Below the pieces are notes generated by a model. The model was not told the origin of the DNA. It worked only from the letters and a program-made list of their open reading frames with translations, and did no database searches. Shown here piece by piece: positions 60,530 through 64,000 of a DNA stretch of 64,000 nt. Each line of letters opens with the position of its first letter. Position 1 is the stretch's first letter. Source of the DNA: Paenibacillus sp. V4I3 (GTDB taxonomy: Bacteria > Bacillota > Bacilli > Paenibacillales > NBRC-103111); assembly GCF_030817215.1 (NCBI RefSeq), contig NZ_JAUSZA010000001.1, positions 6,546,501 through 6,610,500 on the forward strand, given 5' to 3'. The position numbers were made by a program, and so were the translations under genes.

Positions 60530-61060
60530 TTACAGCAAATATTTACGAATAAAGTAAGTAGGCGTACAGCTCCATGCATGGCAATAGCTGTTAATCAAAT
60601 TACTGCCGTAGGGCGATAGCTTTTTATCATTCGGGTTGTAGATTTCCCAGAAACAATCCGCTCCGTCTTTGACCATTTCTCCCCAGTAAGCTCTGATTTG
60701 CTCCAAGGCTTTTTCTGGTCTTCCACTTTCAAAAAGCGCCTCAATCAGATGATGATACATATAAGGGGTTGTCATCCCAATTTCCGGAGGGTGCTCGAAT
60801 AAACGATCCATCAATTTACCATTTCCGGTTGCATTCAGAACGCCAGCCAGGGCCATCCAGACCTGCGATGCCCATGAAATCTGCCTATTCGCACCGCTTA
60901 CGAAGAAGCTATGTTTCGCATCCCATAAATGAGTGAGTACAGCACTGGTCGCACGATACGTGTGTTCAGAAATGAATGCTGCTTCTTGATCTCTTTCCAG
61001 CTCTTCAGCAAGTAGCTGCCCTCTTTTGAGACAATACAACAGGATTGCCTGTGCAGAGGC
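60530..61060 (-). pseudogene. C-terminal fragment of a GH78-type alpha-L-rhamnosidase
   Basis: The frame reads the helical-barrel end of a six-hairpin glycosidase: WASQVWMALAGVLN, TTPYMYHHLIEALFESGRPE, IRAYWGEMVKDGADCFWEIY, and SYCHAWSCTPTYFIRKYLL at the C-terminus. GH78 family enzymes have the same W-E-Y and CHGWS-x-x-P-TY pattern. Upstream the frame runs into kinase sequence near 61060. About 170 residues of a protein normally near 900 remain, so the catalytic core is gone. Confidence 0.75.
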
Positions 61061-61677
61061 TGACCGTTAGGACTTGACGCATCCCGAAATAATTTTACTG
61101 TAGAAAAAGAATTTTTCGACTCTCCGAGTATATCGTAGCCAAGGAAAACAACTTTCCCTTGATCCTGTAAAGCACTTTGATACCACTCCGATTGCTGAAT
61201 GAGCTTGGCTTTATCCGGCTTTTCATAGACGCCTGCATCATCGGATCGTCCTGCGCAAAAGGTTTTAAATTCCAAGCTGAATACACAGATAGAGTTTACA
61301 AATTTGGTGTCAAATTGATTGTTATTAATCGCCTTTTTCAGCTTATTTGAGGTCCATTCACTGGTCGTGTTGGATTCGCTAATCTGTGGAACGTTGCTGC
61401 TGGATAAGACCTCCCGCACCTCGTTGTTCACGACGATGGAGCGGTTCAAATTAATAATGTTTCGAAATAGTAAGTCTGCCACTTCGCTGGACGTTTCCAA
61501 ATGATTTTCATAAGTTTGCGCATTCGTTTCCATTAATGTGTTCTTGGCAATATTGAAAGAAATAAATCCTAAAATGAAAAGTGGGGGCAAAGATATGACG
61601 ATCATCGCAACTAGAAACCGACTTCTAAGTCGTTGAAAACGAAAATTGGAAAAGAGAAACCGTATCCGTTTCATCAT
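61050..61677 (-). pseudogene. N-terminal fragment of a YesM-like sensor kinase
   Basis: From 61677 the frame encodes FRFQRLRSRFLVAMIVISLP, a first transmembrane helix and about 190 residues of extracellular sensor (EVADLLFRNIINLNRSIVVN, NSICVFSLEFKTFCAG, SFSTVKLFRDASSPNGQPL). It then enters rhamnosidase sequence in the wrong frame near 61055. No second helix, HAMP or kinase domain follows. It was probably the sensor of a rhamnogalacturonan uptake system, now destroyed. Confidence 0.75.
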
Positions 61678-61955
61678 GTTGTGCCTTCTCCCATCCTTTG
61701 CAGTATGCATCATGATACCCTCTTAAGGTTATAAAGGTATTATAGCTAGATTAAGCCCAATTATATAATGTCCTTATTTTTTGGTTGGGTGTCCGTTTTT
61801 TTTGGAATGCGAAGGAAATGCCTTGCCCTGCAACTTGTCATGGGGCGGACTTTCTTGTGCCTCGGGCTTCTTGTAGATACGTTGCTATACAGTTCCCTTT
61901 CAGAACAGTATGAATATACTGAATGAAGCATCAGCACACTGGAAGGGGAGACAGC

Positions 61956-63029
61956 ATGCAACGAAAATCTTGGCACGTCTTGAAGCCTCGAGTCAATACG
62001 CTAATACCCCGTATAATTGCAACTATTCCTGTAAAAAGCCCGGTCTCCAACATCGTCGTTAATCCGGTGACGAACCGCGTATACTTTTTACAAGGCGAAA
62101 ACGATTTGAGTGTTCTGGATGGGAACACAAACAAAATCATAGCAACATTGAAAACGGAACAATTGCCTTTCCAAATGGCAGTCAATACGAGAACGAACCG
62201 TATTTATCTTGTTAACTTCCTTGATGGTACTGTTTCCGTTATTAACGGCCGCACGAACCGGATCATCACAACAGTTAAAGTGGGAGAACGCTGCGATGAA
62301 ATCGCGCTTAATTCCCGAACGAATCTGATCTATATAGCGACAATATCCTTATCGTCTAACAAGGCCAATGTTGCTGTTCTGAACGGGAGTACCAACAAGA
62401 TCCAACAAAGAATCCCTTTTATTGGACGTCCCTCAGAAATTTCAATTGATGAAAGAACGAACCGAATTTATGTGACGAACACCAGCAAAGATACAGTATC
62501 AGTTATTGACGGAAGTACGAATAACATTCTGACATCTGTCAAAGTGGGGCGAAATCCAGTCATAACTCCGGCCTTAAATACGAGGACAAACCGCCTTTAT
62601 ATTGCTAACAACCTAAGCCGATTCTGTTCCGTATTGGACCTGCGAACGAATCAAATTCACAATATTCAGCTCGGCAGACTTCAAAGTGAAATTACACTTA
62701 ACCCTGTGACGAACCTAATCTATGTATCAAGCGCACAAATATCAGTAAAGGGGCGGCTATTTGTCATTGATGGCAGACTGGATCGTGTGATCAGAACCTT
62801 AACTATTCCTTCTTCAACAAATACGCTGATCAACCCGCGTACAAACCATTTATTCATATCGGAGTTTCGGGAGACCGGAGCAGCTCCGCTTAAGGTCTAT
62901 AACGGCAGCACTCTGAAGCGTATCGCAATTCTTCGCCCCACCAAGAGATCAGGTGCCACGGTACTTAACCCGCGAACAAACCGAATCTATTCAGGCGGGG
63001 AAACTAACATTACCGTCATTCAGGATTAG
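61956..63029 (+). CDS. YVTN-type beta-propeller repeat protein
   Basis: A 357-residue protein built of about seven 42-45-residue repeats with the motif NxRTNRIYVxN..D.TVSVIDGxTNxIxxTIxVG (for example NTRTNRIYLVNFLDGTVSVI and DERTNRIYVTNTSKDTVSVI). This is the YVTN/YncE seven-bladed propeller pattern. No signal peptide is evident, unlike many surface members. GGGGAGACAGC precedes the ATG at 61956. The function is unknown; such proteins are common in Paenibacillus and Bacillus and may scaffold or bind wall material. It is convergent with the SDR gene. Confidence 0.88.
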   Translation: MQRKSWHVLKPRVNTLIPRIIATIPVKSPVSNIVVNPVTNRVYFLQGENDLSVLDGNTNKIIATLKTEQLPFQMAVNTRTNRIYLVNFLDGTVSVINGRTNRIITTVKVGERCDEIALNSRTNLIYIATISLSSNKANVAVLNGSTNKIQQRIPFIGRPSEISIDERTNRIYVTNTSKDTVSVIDGSTNNILTSVKVGRNPVITPALNTRTNRLYIANNLSRFCSVLDLRTNQIHNIQLGRLQSEITLNPVTNLIYVSSAQISVKGRLFVIDGRLDRVIRTLTIPSSTNTLINPRTNHLFISEFRETGAAPLKVYNGSTLKRIAILRPTKRSGATVLNPRTNRIYSGGETNITVIQD

Positions 63030-63073
63030 GTGTAGACCTAACCTCCATCACTTTTTATACGAAAAGGCAGAAT

Positions 63074-63117
63074 AAACAACCCCCACCGATATCCTCCGAT
63101 ATCGGTGGGGGTTGTTT
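63074..63117. terminator. Perfect 20-bp stem terminator between convergent genes
   Basis: Arms 63074-63093 and 63098-63117 (core CCCCCACCGATATC) are exact complements around CTCC, with A- and T-rich flanks on the two sides. Confidence 0.9.
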
Positions 63118-63188
63118 GTTTTACTAATCGGAATTTTTATAGAAACTTAGTAGTCCTGCCAGCATAATCTCTCTGTTTGCTTAACGTC

Positions 63189-64000
63189 TTAACTATTCGT
63201 AATGGTACCACCGTTAACATGAATCATTTGTCCCGTTACATATCTGGAGTCGTCGCTTGCTAGATAAACATAAGCAGGGGCCAACTCCGCTGGTTGGCTG
63301 GCCCGTTTCATCGGGGTTTCGTAACCGAATGTCATGATCTCTTCAACTGTATACCCTGCTGATACGTTCAGTGGAGTCCAGACTGGTCCCGGGGCGACAC
63401 CGTTCACGCGAATGTCCCGATCAACCAGATTCAAAGCAAGCGAACGGATAAATGTTACAATGGCGCCTTTCGTAGCTGCATAGTCAATCGAATCGCTCTT
63501 CCCCAGATAGGCGACCCTGGATGTCGTGTTAATAATCGAGCTTCCCGGCTTTAAATAAGGCAGGACGGCTTGTGATATGTAAAAGAAGGAAAAAATGTTC
63601 GTTTGAAACGTTCGTACCAACTGTTGAGGATTTATTTGTTCGAAGCTCTTTTGAATATGCATTTCCGCACAATTGTTTACGAGAATGTCGATTGACCCGT
63701 ATGTGTTCAGCGTCTTATCCACTACAAACCTGCTAAAACTTTCATCGCCCAAATCGCCAGCGATCGCCAAACACTTACGCCCTAATTGTTCAATGCGTTG
63801 TTTCGTGTTTTCGGCATCCTGATGTTCATTTAGGTAAACGATGACGAGGTCTGCCCCCTCCTTGGCAAATGCAATGGAGACCGCTTTGCCGATACCGCTG
63901 TCCCCGCCGGATACGATGGCTGTTTTTCCCGCCAGCTTCCCGCTTCCTCGATAGTTGGGGTCTTCCGAAACCGGTAGCGGCACCATCATCCATTCCAATC
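63189..64000 (-). CDS. Short-chain dehydrogenase (YhdF/YhxC-like), 5' end beyond the window
   Basis: At least 269 residues of an SDR of the extended-N-terminus type found in Bacillales stress loci: PLPVSEDPNYRGSGKLAGKT leader, cofactor loop SGGDSGIG, NNCAEMH (NNAA variant), catalytic Tyr and Lys in DYAATKGA, and YVTGQMIHVNGG at the end. Relatives begin 15-25 residues earlier, so the TTG at 63998 is probably internal and the gene runs past 64000. Likely a cytoplasmic NAD(P)-dependent reductase, often general-stress induced. Confidence 0.9.
   Translation of the reverse strand, partial: LEWMMVPLPVSEDPNYRGSGKLAGKTAIVSGGDSGIGKAVSIAFAKEGADLVIVYLNEHQDAENTKQRIEQLGRKCLAIAGDLGDESFSRFVVDKTLNTYGSIDILVNNCAEMHIQKSFEQINPQQLVRTFQTNIFSFFYISQAVLPYLKPGSSIINTTSRVAYLGKSDSIDYAATKGAIVTFIRSLALNLVDRDIRVNGVAPGPVWTPLNVSAGYTVEEIMTFGYETPMKRASQPAELAPAYVYLASDDSRYVTGQMIHVNGGTITNS

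Noticed and set aside
61923..63029. Collagen- or amyloid-like repeat protein
   Set aside because: The repeat period and NxRTNRIYV motif match YVTN beta-propellers.
1..64000. CRISPR array
   Set aside because: No regularly spaced identical direct repeats. The dispersed 75-bp repeats are kilobases apart.
1..64000. tRNA or rRNA genes
   Set aside because: No cloverleaf with GGTTCRANNCC arm or rRNA-like segment was recognised by eye; a covariance search would be decisive.

Overview
The window comes from a spore-forming, plant-polysaccharide-degrading Firmicute, most like Paenibacillus or a close relative. The basis is a gerA-gerC-gerB germination operon, a CwlJ-type cortex hydrolase, an RsfA-type prespore regulator, strong GGAGG ribosome sites with many GTG and TTG starts, CcpA cre boxes, YesMN-type two-component genes, copper-amine-oxidase-like secreted domains and a C-terminal FIMAH-like domain. 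No rRNA, tRNA, CRISPR array, intact insertion sequence or prophage was seen.

Layout. 0-8 kb is envelope-related: a small secreted AKPE-repeat peptide beside a secreted protein cut by the window edge, a PspA operon, a phosphodiester glycosidase paired with a GT2-GtrA fusion, a lipoprotein, a LamG/FN3 protein and a frameshifted lipoprotein. 8-17 kb holds three TetR-controlled redox modules (MDR/SDR; ADH, hydrolase, SDR and GNAT; metallo-beta-lactamase fold), with operators readable in the promoters. 17-21 kb is the germination operon. 21-28 kb carries secreted stalk-domain proteins, an Asp-box lipoprotein broken by an in-frame TAG, and small sporulation or unknown genes.

28-43 kb and 49-62 kb form a pectin side-chain and arabinogalactan locus. 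Secreted enzymes (a 1475-residue GH43 and a PL11 rhamnogalacturonan lyase) would cut polymer outside the cell. An ABC importer (binding protein and two permeases, no ATPase) would take up oligosaccharides, and intracellular GH51, two GH43 and a GH27 would finish them. An AraC regulator, a YesN-like response regulator, a histidine kinase with two sensor modules and two cre sites would give induction plus catabolite repression. The same locus is decaying: a rhamnogalacturonan acetylesterase pseudogene lies beside PL11, and a deletion has joined a kinase N-terminus to a GH78 rhamnosidase C-terminus.

43-49 kb is an accessory patch with HxlR and MerR regulators, two broken dihydrofolate-reductase-like genes, a CDGSH protein, CwlJ, inverted repeats and unexplained sequence. 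58-64 kb has small unknown genes, a YVTN-type beta-propeller and a partial SDR.

An approximately 75-bp intergenic repeat with a central GGAGCTGCC hairpin recurs at six or more places, often beside gene fragments. Several short genes and gene remnants were found by reading gaps on both strands; they lack an ATG or are interrupted.
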